Source: Glandiceps talaboti (taxonomy: Eukaryota > Hemichordata > Enteropneusta > Spengelidae). From it: a stretch of 64,000 bases of DNA. The stretch covers positions 27,616,725-27,680,724 of the forward strand of contig NC_135555.1 of the NCBI RefSeq assembly GCF_964340395.1. Reading direction: 5' to 3'. The notes beneath the pieces were generated by a model. That model was not told where the DNA came from and ran no database searches. It saw nothing but the letters and a program-made list of their open reading frames with translations. A program made the position numbers and the translations under genes. Every line of letters starts with the position of its first letter. Within the stretch, counting starts at the first letter, position 1. Of the stretch, positions 1-11,561 are shown piece after piece.

Positions 1-1076
1 TTTATATACAATCATGTGACTAGGGGTCACATTTTGGGGGTCAAAGTTTTTATAGGATTAAGAAACTTGGCATGTTTTTAGTTCTCTTTGTTGTGTATAC
101 AGATCTATACCAGAAAAATTATTTTTATCCGATAAATTTATCATTGCAGCAATTTAGTACAAACATACAACAGTCTTATGGTTGTGCTATCTATTGAGTT
201 TTAGCTCTATTTTCTGCAAGTGAGAGCAATTTGTGTTAGTATTTCTGTACTCTGCTCAGTTTAACACTTGTAGCCAACAGATATATTCACTACAGATACC
301 AAAGCACATTTTATTTGCTGTAATAATTGCATGTGACATAGAACACTACTGAAATATTTCAACTTTGTGACTGAAATAGACACCTTTCTGGTTGGAAGCA
401 GTCTGACATGTATAGCTCAATATCATGCTGAAAATGTATTTACCAGCTGATGGTTTGTGTAATGGAAATACATGACATTATTGGATATTGGACAGTACTC
501 TCATTCTTAGTTATACATTCTATTATTTTTGTTTCCTGTGTGAGTCACTTAACTAATTTTGTTGACATACCCAGAACTTTGTTTCCATTTCAGTCATATA
601 CAAGGTCTATTTTCATTATTTGTTGCTTGCCCTTTTAACTGTTGACCTTTGACATGCTCTTGTAAGGGTATGCCACTCATTTTATATTCACTTACATGCT
701 GTAAGGATTGTTCATCCACACATTGACTAAATTTTCTTAGTCTAGAAAATTTTGTTGCATACTATGTTTTTATTTGAAAACCTTGTTATGTACATGGCTA
801 TACATAGTACAAATAAATTATCCAAATAACTAGAGTTGTTTTCAATTGTTGTCAGTTTGTGAAAGTGTGCATCTCAGTATTAAACACCAACACAAACTGC
901 TCAATTTCTTTTGATAGAAAGATGAGTTCATGAAATGTAGTTTTGGCCTAGTCCATAATTGCTGTGCAATTTTAGGCTGCATTCTCAACAAAATTCACAA
1001 ATGCAAAGTGAGACAACCGGCATATGGCAATCCAGTATGACAGTGGTGTGACATGGTTACGTGTGCATAAATTCAC
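1..1076. other. AT-rich intergenic stretch, nothing recognised
   Basis: No ORF with recognisable motifs, no long repeat and no RNA gene was seen. A polyadenylation-like AATAAA lies near 812, but no upstream coding exon was recognised, so it is not called a gene end. Confidence 0.5.
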
Positions 1077-1713
1077 TTTTTAGCTCCGCTGTCAGCGAAA
1101 GCTGAAAGCGTAGCTTTAGGTATAGGTGGGTATTGAGGTATAGAGAGTAGAGTGAATCATAGGTGTCCGTCAAACTTTTATATTTTCACTATCTACTCCG
1201 AAAGTGACAGTCGGAATTCTTCGATATTTGGTGTGCATGTTCCCTGGGGGGAGGCTATTCAGATTTGTTCATGCCAAGTTGATCTGTGCCATTTTCAATT
1301 TTTTATGATTTTTTTTCCAAAAATGACATTTTCATCAACTCCTCATAAACTTCAAGTCAGATTGCTTTGATATCTGGTGTGTTGATGCACAGGGGGTAGC
1401 TTACTTAGATTTGTTAATTTCAAGTCAGCACGTCTTCTCTTCTATTTTTTATGATTTTTTTTTTGAAATTTGAAACAAAAATGAATATGTTAATGAGCAT
1501 AATGACCAACGCCATATTGGAAATCAGTCCGCGAGACTTTAGGTAAAGTGCAACTTTTCAAAAGACACTATTGACGTCAAACAAGCAATGTAATATGTGC
1601 TTTAGTCTTAATTCTACGCATTGTGCGCCCAAATGACAAATATTTGTTCGAAAAAGGTTTGTTTGTAAACTTCAAATCCAATTCTCCACCCCTCCTACAG
1701 AATGGTTCATTCC
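1077..1713 (+). repeat. Dispersed ~630-bp repeat, copy A
   Basis: It begins with TTTTAGCTCCGCTGTCAGCG and matches 37994-38613 in the same orientation along most of its length. Shared landmarks are GGTGTGCATGTTCCCTGG, the T-rich 'ttttttatgatttttttt' blocks, GACGCCATATTGGAAATCAG in copy B (AACGCC here) and TTCTACGCATTGTGCGCCC. It has no coding capacity, so it is a non-autonomous interspersed repeat of unknown class. Confidence 0.8.
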
Positions 1714-3310
1714 AGTATATGCACCTCATCATTGTGAGAAGTCTTCCATGCCTGAACTGAAGTGTATCGAACGATTTTTGACAGAGTCAGTCGTCAATAA
1801 AAACGATAATACTCTTTCTAAAATTACCACATTTTGAAAGGGAAAGTACTTTGTGGTTCATTTATGGAGTTTTGTTTTTGTACGATCAATATTGGTGGCA
1901 AAATTACAGCGTCAAAATTACCGATGTGGTAGTTCCGTACGGCGACAATCCCAAGTACCCGGATGCAGGAGGGACTAACCCAGAAGCAAGTCGTTGTCAG
2001 CCATACGTTACAGTGCAGTGGTAACATCGTCCGAGAAATCGCTGCGTTCAGTGTCATTATTCACAGAATTGTTGTTTTCGAGTGAAAACCCGTCTTGAAT
2101 TGTATAACTCTAACATGTCAAGTTATATTTTGAAAGTTGTATCGCTAGTTTGAGACGATTTTCTCATGTACTATCGGGGCTTACTTGGACTTGGACCTTA
2201 CTCCACTTCATCGGCATCGGGAAGTTTAGCCAGCCCGATAATTCTTTCTGGTTTAGTTTACAACACTTTTGATCGCGCAGATTTTGTTGTTGTGATGAAA
2301 AGAAATTAAAAAAAAGATCACTTCATCACTTAATCGAACATGAACGAGTGTTACCACTGTAACCAGGAGGGTCTATGCTGTAACGTATGGCAAGGGTTCG
2401 ACATACACGTACACGCTGGTCCGCTATCCCGCGAGTCAAGTAACTTTCTGTAAGGACCAGTAAAGGTTACTAAAATGTCCATTGCAGGAAGTCCGACGGG
2501 ATAGTGACTTTTCGATAGGTATATTAGGGAGCTCAGAATTCAAACCACCGGCTATATGATGAATTCACGGTCATAGTAAAATTCATTTGATTTTTAATTT
2601 GCTATTTTGACCAACTCTGGTTGTCTATTCGCGATAAAATTACGATTTGTTTGGAAACGGGGTAGATTTTCTATGATTCCGTGTCATAAAAGCATGTGTT
2701 GTGTAGTTTTCGAAAAGCACACCCTTACCCGGTGGGAAAGTCGCCCAACAGGCGATCTCGCGCCATTGCTGTACTACGTGGCACTTTATTCTGGCGGGGT
2801 GTCTCTTGAAAACGGGAATAGCGAAGGATGAGGCAATCAAGTGAGACCTTTCAAATGTAGCTAATAATATTACAGCCAATAAAATTAGTTGTACGATGAT
2901 ATGTGTATAATAAGGGTAAGGCTGGCCTCTACACTGTAACAAGTAGTAAAGTTGAAATCTTTGTCGCATGAATTCGTATTTATGTACGGATGCGTAGTCT
3001 TTCTGAACAGTAATTTTTAGATCAGTTAGTATTTAAACTACGTTTCTGAGTTAATTATTCGGTAGGTAATTGACGAGCTCCTTTTGTAAAAACGCTGTAC
3101 AAATTGGATGTCAGCGTTCGCCCCGGCCACGTTCAACGGAACTAAGTGAAGCTCAATCATAACAATGGTGGCTGTCAAAATCGAAGACGCAATTTGACCG
3201 TGTTGTTATTTCAGTGAGTTTATTCAGCAAGAAAACAACGTGTTCTATGTTTTTGTACTTCCTACATGATGTGATGATCGTTTTTTTTACCGGTACAACT
3301 TACAGCCTAC
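1714..3310. other. Intergenic stretch, nothing recognised
   Basis: The stretch is slightly more GC-rich around 1900-2850. Short reading frames on both strands at 2607-2969 overlap each other and show no known motif or splice structure. No repeat boundary was found. Confidence 0.4.
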
Positions 3311-3316
3311 AATGAA

Positions 3317-3600
3317 TGCTGTCATTCCAATTTCAAAGCATTCAAAATGCTGTCATTCCACTTATCTTATAGAGTGACGGCTTTTATTCCACTGGTTTTA
3401 CAGTGCAGAGGGTGTCCTTCAACTAACTGAATGTAGAAAAGGTTGTCATTCCACTGTTTACATACTGGAAATGCTGTCTGTCCAGTTTCAAAGCGTTGAA
3501 AATGCTGTCATTCCACTTATGCTATAGAGTGGCAACTGTCATTCCACTTATTTAACAGTGGAGGGGGTGTCATTCAACCAACTCAATGTAGACCAGATTT
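3317..3600. repeat. Two-copy ~155-bp tandem duplication
   Basis: The block starting at 3317 (TGCTGTCATTCCAATTTC) recurs at 3472 (TGCTGTCTGTCCAGTTTC), and the similarity continues through 'tcattcaac..actcaatgtaga' near 3590. Within each unit the phrase 'gtcattccactt' recurs at smaller spacing. The array abuts the 5' truncation of the LINE that follows. Confidence 0.75.
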
Positions 3601-3607
3601 AAACTGA

Positions 3608-6240
3608 ATGCCTTCCGTAAGGGCAAAGTTTTTGAGACTGTTGTACAAAGCATTGAACATTTTCCTTGATAATTTGCATTGTCCATCTTTGAAAGATGAT
3701 TTTGAGAAGTTAAATTTTGCTTGTGGTAATATGATGAATAGTAATGATATTGTTTCTCATTTTGAAAATATTCTTTACAAGGTCTCAGATAAATCACTCA
3801 AGAAAATTACACCAAAAATTAATTTTAAAAGGAAAAATAAGAAAAGTCAGCCTTGGTTTGATAAATCATGTTTTATCATGCGTAAGGAGTTAAAAGATTC
3901 TTTGAAGTTGCTGAGTAGATTTCCAAAAGATCCTTTCATTAGAGGTAGATGTTTCAAGTTGAAAAAAAGCTGCAAAAAATTATTAAAGTTAAAAAAAAAA
4001 TGCAGTTAAAGAAACGCAAACTTGCACATTTAGAAACTGCATATTCTCAGAATAGAAATAGTTTCTGGAAATTGTTAAAAGAATTATCATCTCAAGTTGA
4101 AGATAAGACTGATTCTTCTATTAGTGTAGATGAGTGGTATGAACATTTTAAGAGACTTGGTGAGATTACTTTGCCTAGTAATACTAATGCTGATTTCACT
4201 AAGATAATTGAATCAGATTTGTTAAGTATGGAAACTTCAAATGATAAAATTGATAAAGTTCTTAATGCTGTATTTTCTGAATCAGAAATTTTGAAAGCTT
4301 TACAAAAGTTAAAATGTAGTAAATCACCAGGTTTTGATGGTTTTCTGAATGAGATGTTAAAATTTGGTAGTCATGTTCTTCTGAAACCATTGTGTATTTT
4401 GTTTAATGCTATTCTCTCTTCAGGTACTTTTCTTAGTCAATGGAAGAATGCCATTCTTGTGCCTATTTTTAAGTCTGGTGTTAAATGTGATCCTTCAAAT
4501 TATAGAGGCATTTCTATAAATAGTTGCTTAGCAAAACTTTTCACCTCAGTGTTAAATGGTAGACTTGTTAATTGTTTAGATGATAACAAAATTTACACTC
4601 CTTTCCAGTCAGGTTTCAGGGCCAAGAGGAGAACATCTGATAATATTTTTGGACTTAAATCAGCAATTGAGAAATATGTGTACTCTACTACCAAGTCAAG
4701 CAATTGTAATAAGTATCTTTACAGCTGTTTTGTTGACTTTCGCAAAGCATTTGATAGCATTTGGCGTAATGGTCTATTTTGGAAACTGAGGAATTATGGG
4801 GTAAATGGTAAATTTTATGATTTGATTAAATCTATGTATGATGATGTTGAGTATTGTGTAAAAACAAATGCTGGTCTCACAATTTTTTTTAGTTCTTTGG
4901 TAGGCGTCAAGCAAGGCTGTAATTCAAGTCCAACTTTATTTAATATTTATTTAAATGATTTACCTTGTATCTTTGATTCCAATGAGGATTTACCAGTTAA
5001 GTTTAACTCTCTTTCTCTAAATTACCTTCTTTATGCTGATGATCTTTTGTTATTGTCAGAATGTACCAATGGTTTACAACACTGTTTGGATAAGTTACAC
5101 AACTTTTGTTCAAAATGGAAATTAACTGTAAACATCAAGAAAGCTAAAGTCATTGTTTTCAATAAGAGCAACCATTTGATTAAAAGTGTTAATTTTCATT
5201 TAATGGAATTTCAATTGATAATGTTAAGGAATATTGCTACTTGGGTATTATAATTTCTGCTAATGGTAAGTTTAAAAGAAATTTCTGTAACTTGAAGTTA
5301 AAGTCCATGAAAGCTCTTTTCAGTTTACGTAGACTCGTATCTTCTGATGGATGTATTTCAGTTGATATAGCTTTAGATCTTTTTGATCGTTTAATAGTAC
5401 CTATCATGACTTATGGTTGCGAAGTCTGGGGTTGCGAAATAAATCAAAAGAAGAATTTTCTTGATGAGATTAGTTACTCTTTTTATAGATTTTTATTTGG
5501 GTGTTTCTAAGAGAGCTCCAATTAATGGTATTATAGGGGAATTGGGGCGTTTTCCCGTTAATTTTGTTGTTATTAAGCATATGTTGAAGTATTGGCATAT
5601 ATTAGTTATTAGTGATGATTGTTTATTAAAGTCAGCATACTTATCTTCCATGCGTTATTCAAATTGGGGAAACTATATAACAGATATGCTTGATAAATAT
5701 ATCGAGAGCAATATTTGGTCTTGTATTTGTAATTTTAATTCTACCCTTAATACAATTCAGGATAATCTATACAAAGACTTTTGTAAATCTTGGTTTAATG
5801 ATTTATTTAATGATGTTAGAAGAAATGGTAGTGATAAAAACAAACTTAGAACTTATAGAACTTTTAAATCTGTATTCAAACTAGAAAACTACCTAATCAA
5901 GATTAAGAATCCCACTTGTCGTAGATTAATTACAAAATTTAGAGTCTCTGATTTTCATTTACAAATAGAGTTGGGTAGAAGGTGTATGCCGAAAATTCCT
6001 GCCAATGAAAGATTTCGCAAGTATTGCCCCTCAATGGTTGAAGATGAATTTCATTTATTATTCATTGCCCACAACATGAAAATGAGAGAGAGGTTTTATT
6101 TTCTTCGATATCTTTGAAATGTGCTTATTTTAACACTTTAAACAGTCAAGAGAAATTTTTGTATATTCTAGGTTCAGATGATAAACTTCCTTTTGCCAAA
6201 TTTTTTTTTAGATACATCTCGACAGATCCCCTCAGCAGAC
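3608..6240 (+). pseudogene. LINE ORF2 reverse transcriptase, frameshifted
   Basis: This is the reverse transcriptase of the LINE. The reading passes through successive frames: 3608-4009, 3949-5253, 5241-5510, 5461-6117 and then 6114 to about 6240. RT motifs appear in order: KSPGFDGFLNEML, LVPIFKSG with NYRGISI, FQSGFRAKRRTSDNI, FVDFRKAFDSI (motif A), GVKQGCNSSPTLFNIYLNDL (motif B) and LLYADDLLLL (motif C, YADD). The thumb and the C-terminal 'TYGCEVWG' region follow. The break near 3990-4000 lies in an A10 homopolymer. The endonuclease domain is missing upstream. What is seen is RT homology; activity is excluded by the frameshifts. Confidence 0.88.
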
Positions 6241-6250
6241 AAGTAATGTG

Positions 6251-6324
6251 TATTGTATTTTTGTCTTGTATTGTATTGTATTGTATTGTATTGCATTGTA
6301 TTGTATTGTATTGTATTGTATTGT
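6251..6324. repeat. (TATTG)n microsatellite / LINE 3' tail
   Basis: About 13 pentamers with one TTGCA variant. It sits directly after the LINE C-terminal coding remnant and is read as its 3' tail. Confidence 0.8.
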
Positions 6325-6330
6325 GTTTAC

Positions 6331-6730
6331 TATACCATGCTTTCCACAGCATGTTGTTAAGTAATAAAGTTAACTACAACACAATATATGCAGTAAGTTA
6401 TTTTTTCTCATTGATTGCTATTTGCCCATTGCTGTTAGTGATCTCCTGGCCAACAACAACATGTAATGTGAAGCACCCCTTTCCCGTGTTATTTTTTTTT
6501 TCATGTTTGTCCGACCAATTCAGTCTGCATATGAAAGGGAAAATACAAAAGTAACTCTCCCTACATTAATTGCCACCATTGAAGACAACTGCAAAACTAA
6601 TCATGAACTAACCCATGACATCTGCCCCACATTCACACTTTCTGTAAAGTACTAAATAAAAAGAACTGTACTGCAATGATAAGTAGATTGATTAACATTT
6701 GTTGAGAATGTAAAAAAAAATAATCGCATC
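6331..6730. other. AT-rich DNA, nothing recognised
   Basis: No ORF, repeat boundary or RNA gene was seen between the LINE tail and the direct repeat at 6738. Confidence 0.4.
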
Positions 6731-6737
6731 GTCACAT

Positions 6738-7190
6738 CACTTTAGACAACATTTCCTGACGAGGAATTATTTTTTCCTTTTTAGTGGCCTACAAAAAATA
6801 TGCCAATAACTTATTAAAACTAAAAGCTACATTAATAATATTTTCAGGACAAGTGCCCTTTGGTATCGCAAATGTATTTATCAAATTATATTGAATTTGA
6901 AGAGTTAATTCTTGAGATATAGCCTAATTACCGAAAACCATTAATTATGTAAATTGCTCGTTAATATTCATGGTATGTTTACCGAAACCTAATCAGTTCT
7001 TGTCACTACCCTACAGAACACATGCAATAAATTTCGTTTGAATTGAGGCAGTCGTGTTTTAGAAAATGGTGATAAAGTCGCACCACTTTAGACAACATTT
7101 CCTGACCAGAAACTATTGTTTTTCTTTTTTGTGGCCTATCCAAAATATGCCAATAACTTATTCAAACTAAAAGCTCCATTAGTAATATAA
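6738..7190. repeat. ~105-bp direct repeats flanking a dispersed-repeat segment
   Basis: The block starting CACTTTAGACAACATTTCCTG at 6738 recurs at 7084 with the same following text ('gtggcct..', 'atatgccaataacttatt'). The ~240 bp between them include a segment (about 6940-7075) that matches 61636-61755 in the opposite orientation. The landmark is ACCGAAACCTAATCAGTTCT here against its reverse complement there, with a few differences. This looks like part of one dispersed family. Confidence 0.7.
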
Positions 7191-7977
7191 CAAATAACTG
7201 TTGCTTAAAGGTGGCCATGGTGCAGTGTTGTGATGCCATACCATATGTATTGGATGTATCAAGAGAAAGAGTTCATGTTATATTTGAATGTATATTTATA
7301 GCTATTTGTTTATGGTTTTATGCACTTTCATTTTCTGTTTAATAGCTTGCACAGTGCCCACAAGCGGCAGCATAGTGGCTAGTGACTAGTACGCATGCGT
7401 GTCCTATACACTAAGCGATGTTTTTTTGGTGGTTTTACCCAAGGATGCATTGCGGTACAATGACTATGCATGCAAGTTCTACATGTATGTACGATGTGCA
7501 ATCTCCACGCCAAGGGCGCTATCTATGATATTATTGTGAGGCAGCTGGTCACAAATGAATCTACCCAGCTGTGTGAGCTTAGGGGCTTTGGCCTAGTTAT
7601 GATATTAAATGTATGGACATTGAAAACAAGGTGACCCCCCCCCCCCTTTATTCACCTCGTAAAAATGATGACCCCTTCTTTGAGTCCCAAATTGAGGTGC
7701 CCCCCCCCCCCTCTGATTTACCGGCCCTACCCCGGCCGTAAAAACTGATCGCTCCCTTACCTTGTACTTTGCAAAATTGTTCACTTCATTTACCTACCAT
7801 ACATTTAATTATGAGGCAGTCAATAGCCAAGCGAATGTGTGTGTCTGCCAAAATATCTCTGTATTAATTAAAGTGTAAGTAATATATCCATCCAGTTGTA
7901 TAATAATATATTGAGAGTACAATTTGGGTATTGAAGACAATTTTCAAGTACTCTATGGATAATGTACACACACTCAC
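7191..7977. other. Intergenic stretch with poly-C tracts
   Basis: C-runs are present near 7637-7646 and 7700-7711. No coding motif or clear repeat boundary was found. Confidence 0.4.
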
Positions 7978-8392
7978 TAGCCCCATCTACACGTAGGTCG
8001 TCCTACCTGAGGCAGTCCCAAGTCCTACCTGAGGTAGGATCGATTTGTGTCTACACGTAGGAAGGTTAGAACGGAGATGACGTGTGTTCCGTCCTGACAG
8101 TACATAGGATGAAGTCAGGAGGGTTTCAGGAAACCTCTCAAAGGTGTCCTAAGTCAGGACAGGTTCAGGACGCGTTTGCGTCTACACGGGCTTCAAACTA
8201 TCCTCCTTGGTAGACTGAAGTTCATTTGTAGAAACTAATATAGTACATTTGTATATATATATATATAGCCTGGTGTCACTATTGAATGACCTAGATTTTG
8301 ACTTTACAGATGTGTAAATAATGTATACACAACTTTAGTTGTAGTACAACTCCACAGTGTATGTATTAACTTGTAAAGCATTTATCTGAATG

Positions 8393-8509
8393 CCTAACCA
8401 TCCATGTTGTTATCTTTGAATTGTACATCCTTATTCATTTGGTTGTTGTTATGGACACGGTCTTGTTGCTAGGCATCTCTGTGTTAAGATTTGAATGTTC
8501 ATCCACTTG

Positions 8510-8606
<97 letters not shown>

Positions 8607-9330
8607 ATCCCAATTGTTATTTTTCACATATACAAAATTTTACTGTTGTTATTGGCATGGTCTTATTACTAGACACATATGTATGTCCTTTTAAAATGTT
8701 TATCCACTTGCCTAACCATCCCTGTTATTATCTTTGCAATATATATCCTCATTTGGAAGTTGCTATGGGTGTGGCCTTGTTGCTAGGGCCAGGCATATGT
8801 AACATTGTCCATTTGTGTATGTTTATCCACATATGGCCCTTAATTCTATGTTTGCCATTGCAAAATCTTTAAAATGATTGGTCTGCAAGTCTGTTAAAAA
8901 TTAAAAATATTTTTTTTTTTTAAATAGTAAGTTTATGGGTACTTGTTGGTGATACTTTCAATTCATAATCATATTTTAATATTCTGAATGACTTAGAAAT
9001 GGCAAGTAAAGTCAGAAGGAACATTTGAACTGTTTGTTTTATTGAATTTGCCCAAATTTCAGCAATAAACAATAATTTTCTTTCAGATACGCACTCATGG
9101 GTTTCCTAACCCTGCCATAGAGGGCGTCAATTTCATTTTTTTTCATCTAATTGAAGACATTTAGGGTCGTTTGGGTCATGAGAAACAGAATTAAGGCTGC
9201 CCTTACATATACCTACCAATTACTGTTGTTATCTTTACAATATACATAATGTTCTGACTGTTGCTATGGACATGGTCTTGTTTATAGGCATATTTGTACA
9301 TGTTTTGATATTTTTTTTTTGCCTGACTAA
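8393..9330. repeat. Degenerate ~110-bp minisatellite, about four dispersed units
   Basis: Units near 8393, 8605, 8701 and 9205 share the core GTTGCTATGGACATGGTCTT followed by GTTGCTAGGCATAT or a close variant, then 'atccacttgcctaacc'. The same core in opposite orientation forms the array at 38995-39385, so the monomer is a family found at two loci. Confidence 0.75.
8512..8604. repeat. (TA)n microsatellite
   Basis: An uninterrupted TA dinucleotide run of about 93 bp. Reading frames across it (Tyr-Ile runs) are artefacts. Confidence 0.98.
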
Positions 9331-9572
9331 CATGGGTTTTCATTGCCTAACCAATGGTTAAGAATAGGGTCTTGGGGCCAAATTTTATTTTAGCCCCCTC
9401 AGACTAATTTTGAAGATAAAAATTGCCAAAATGTATTTTTTTTTTATATGTGGTCCTATAATGAACGTAAACATATATGTTTCATAAAATTAACATGCAT
9501 TTCACACGAAAACCCTTATGCCCCTGCACTTCTACCTCAGGTAGGATTTTTAGTGCCGTGTAGACGGGGCTA

Positions 9573-10610
9573 CTGTCGTAGTTTTCGGACAGACTCTGTT
9601 TTCGGACAGATATCGACTCGTCCCGCGATCGTCGCCGTTTTCTCCGGAACTGCGATATTATCATGCTCAAGCATTCATTCGAAAGATCAGGCGATACTAA
9701 AGTTTTGATTCAATACTAATCTTGTGGTATCTTTTTTGAGAGCACTAATATCGGCGATCACAAAGTTACCGTATGTAACAACACTGCCGTAGTGTCGTAG
9801 TTGCCAGTGTTTTCGCTACAGCAAAGTACGCGGAAATGTTACAAAATCACTTGAATATAATTTCGCTCTTATTTAAATCTACAAATATTTCAGTCATAGT
9901 TTTCTGCCAGTGCTCCGTTCAAACTAGAAGACATTTTCCATGAAATCTTGATGTTTTTTTAAACGAAAATGTGTTACGTATCTGGAGCAAAGAAGTGTCT
10001 CAGATATCGGACAGTACTCACGTTTGCGCGCCCACAACATAGACTGTCAAGCGGCGCCATTAGTGATCGAATCCCGGGTCGAATTCGGAAGTAGGACAGT
10101 GTTCATTATATTTTCTTTGCAAAATCAATAAACTTTAGTGTAACGGTGATTAAAATACCACAATACTAATGTTTTTGCCCAATATTTAAATCAAATGGAG
10201 TGGCGAAATTCTTAATTTACGCGACAAATACGTAAATTGGTGTGGAAGTTCGTGTCCGATTACCAATACTGTTGTCCGATTACTAAGTCATCAATGTAGG
10301 GTTATATATTCGGGGACTACGTCATCCACAAAGTTATTTCTGACTTTAGACCACGTTGAAAAAGACCGTAAGGAAAATGTCTGTCATTCAAGTTAAAGTT
10401 TAGTATCCTTCCTTTCATCTCCATGAAGTTCATAATCGTGCATGACCTATTGTTATCTTAAAAGCACATCTCATATGCGTGACTTATTATAATTTAGTTA
10501 TTGTAACGACCATAGCGTCTCAGATTCAGAAACTTGGATTTTGACCGCAGAGCTGTGAGCATCTGCCTCTCCTAGCTCTGGCCTTGGGGTGGGGCCGTGT
10601 GGAGGCCGAA
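9573..10610. other. Intergenic stretch, nothing recognised
   Basis: The phrase TTTTCGGACAGA is repeated near 9580-9613 and a related 'gtccgatta' pair lies near 10255-10285. No ORF or complete repeat unit could be supported. Confidence 0.4.
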
Positions 10611-10616
10611 CTCATC

Positions 10617-10860
10617 AGGGCTTTGATACACAAAGTCTATGCACAGGGAACCCAGGAACCGAAACAAACAAACAAACAAACAAACAAACAAACAAACAAA
10701 TAAATAAACAAACAAACAAACAAACAAACAAACAAACAAACAAACAAACAAACAAACAAACAAACAAACAAATAAATGAATGAACAAGTATAGGAACAAA
10801 TAAAATAATTAAATAAACCAGCAAATAAACAGATACTCATGGAGGTATACTAGATATGGT
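10617..10860 (+). repeat. SINE-like interspersed repeat with (CAAA)n, copy 1
   Basis: The order is CACAGGGAACCCAGGAACCG, then a long (CAAA)n tract (about 10664-10770), then ACAAGTATAGGAACAAATAA and CAGCAAATAAACAGATACT. The same order occurs at 19406-19620. Pol III box A/B sequences could not be shown, so SINE status is inference. Confidence 0.65.
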
Positions 10861-10861
10861 T

Positions 10862-11500
10862 TTTTCCTATACCATCACTACTTTGTTATTATTCCACCTG
10901 GGATGTCCATGCGAGCCCTACCATAAACCCTGACTGTACTGGTAGATGTTTATTCAGCATTCCAGCATCGAAAGAAGTTTCCAGTTTATGCTCGTGCTGA
11001 TGCAGTGTTTTGGCAGAAGACACATCAGTTTGAGGAGACAGAAAAGAAAAGAAAACTCTTAAAGTGGACACTGTTGACAATATTGACTATTTCTTTATTA
11101 GATAAAGTGGACCCTTATAGTCTGAGTCATTTACTTTAGAGCGACAAATATTCTGTGTATCCTTTTCATGAAGTCTGTCGATAACATGAATGTATACTGA
11201 ATTTTACTATTCAGAGTGTATGTAATATTACCACATGTCGGTGATTATCTGTATGTAAACTACTGGTACCCTTCCCATTGCATACTTAGTGTTGCATACA
11301 CTGTTGTTAAGGCTGTGCACGACCGATGTTCATCTTGTATATTGAGAATGTGTATCCTTTGTGTAAGCTACTATTACTAGTACCTAAGATTGTATGCTGT
11401 GTGTACATTAGTTTTTCATGTCATGCTTGAATTTAGAGCTATTATATGGTATCACTATATGTTTCATGGTAATCATATGTAACTTTATAGTGGTTTAAGA
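10862..11500. other. Leader region upstream of the gypsy gag, no LTR recognised
   Basis: I compared this by eye with the sequence after pol (17066-17400) and found no direct repeat that would be the 5' LTR. No primer-binding site was identified. The element may be 5'-truncated or its 5' LTR may have diverged. Confidence 0.4.
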
Positions 11501-11561
11501 TTATCAGTTGCATAAGCCTACTGTACTGTGCTCTCATTGTGTTGTTCCTGATACAGACATA

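Larger units (their letters stand above)
3600..6330 (+). mobile_element. 5'-truncated non-LTR retrotransposon (CR1/L2/jockey-like group)
   Basis: The copy holds only the linker, RT and C-terminal parts of ORF2. The endonuclease is absent, as expected from incomplete target-primed reverse transcription. It ends in a (TATTG)n pentamer array at about 6251-6323, which fits the short tandem-repeat 3' tails of CR1/L2-type LINEs. At least four frameshifts break the ORF, so it is dead. The exact clade cannot be set without a phylogeny. Confidence 0.85.
7980..9570. mobile_element. Non-autonomous TIR DNA element (~1.6 kb), putative TA target duplication
   Basis: The left end GCCCCATCTACACG (7980) is mirrored by CGTGTAGACGGGGC ending at 9570. 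In both arms this is followed inwards by a TCCTACCTGAGG block. TA dinucleotides flank both ends (7978-7979, 9571-9572). No transposase is encoded. The interior holds a degenerate minisatellite and a long (TA)n tract. The superfamily is not assigned because a TA duplication alone is weak. Confidence 0.6.

Noticed and set aside
2607-2969. Overlapping open frames on both strands
   Set aside because: No motif, splice signal or similarity recognised; a slightly GC-rich stretch gives long frames by chance.
8421-8872. Long Tyr-Ile reading frames
   Set aside because: Pure (TA)n microsatellite. Likewise Cys-Leu-Phe-Val frames at 10572-10840, Cys-Val at 17542-17780, Phe-Val-Leu at 19596-20043, Arg-Glu/Asp-Arg at 24801-25073 and Leu-Ser at 59344-59646.
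10540-10660. tRNA-like head of a SINE
   Set aside because: No convincing box A and box B at the right spacing on either strand.
10862-11500. 5' LTR of the gypsy element
   Set aside because: No direct repeat with 17066-17400 and no primer-binding site could be found by eye.
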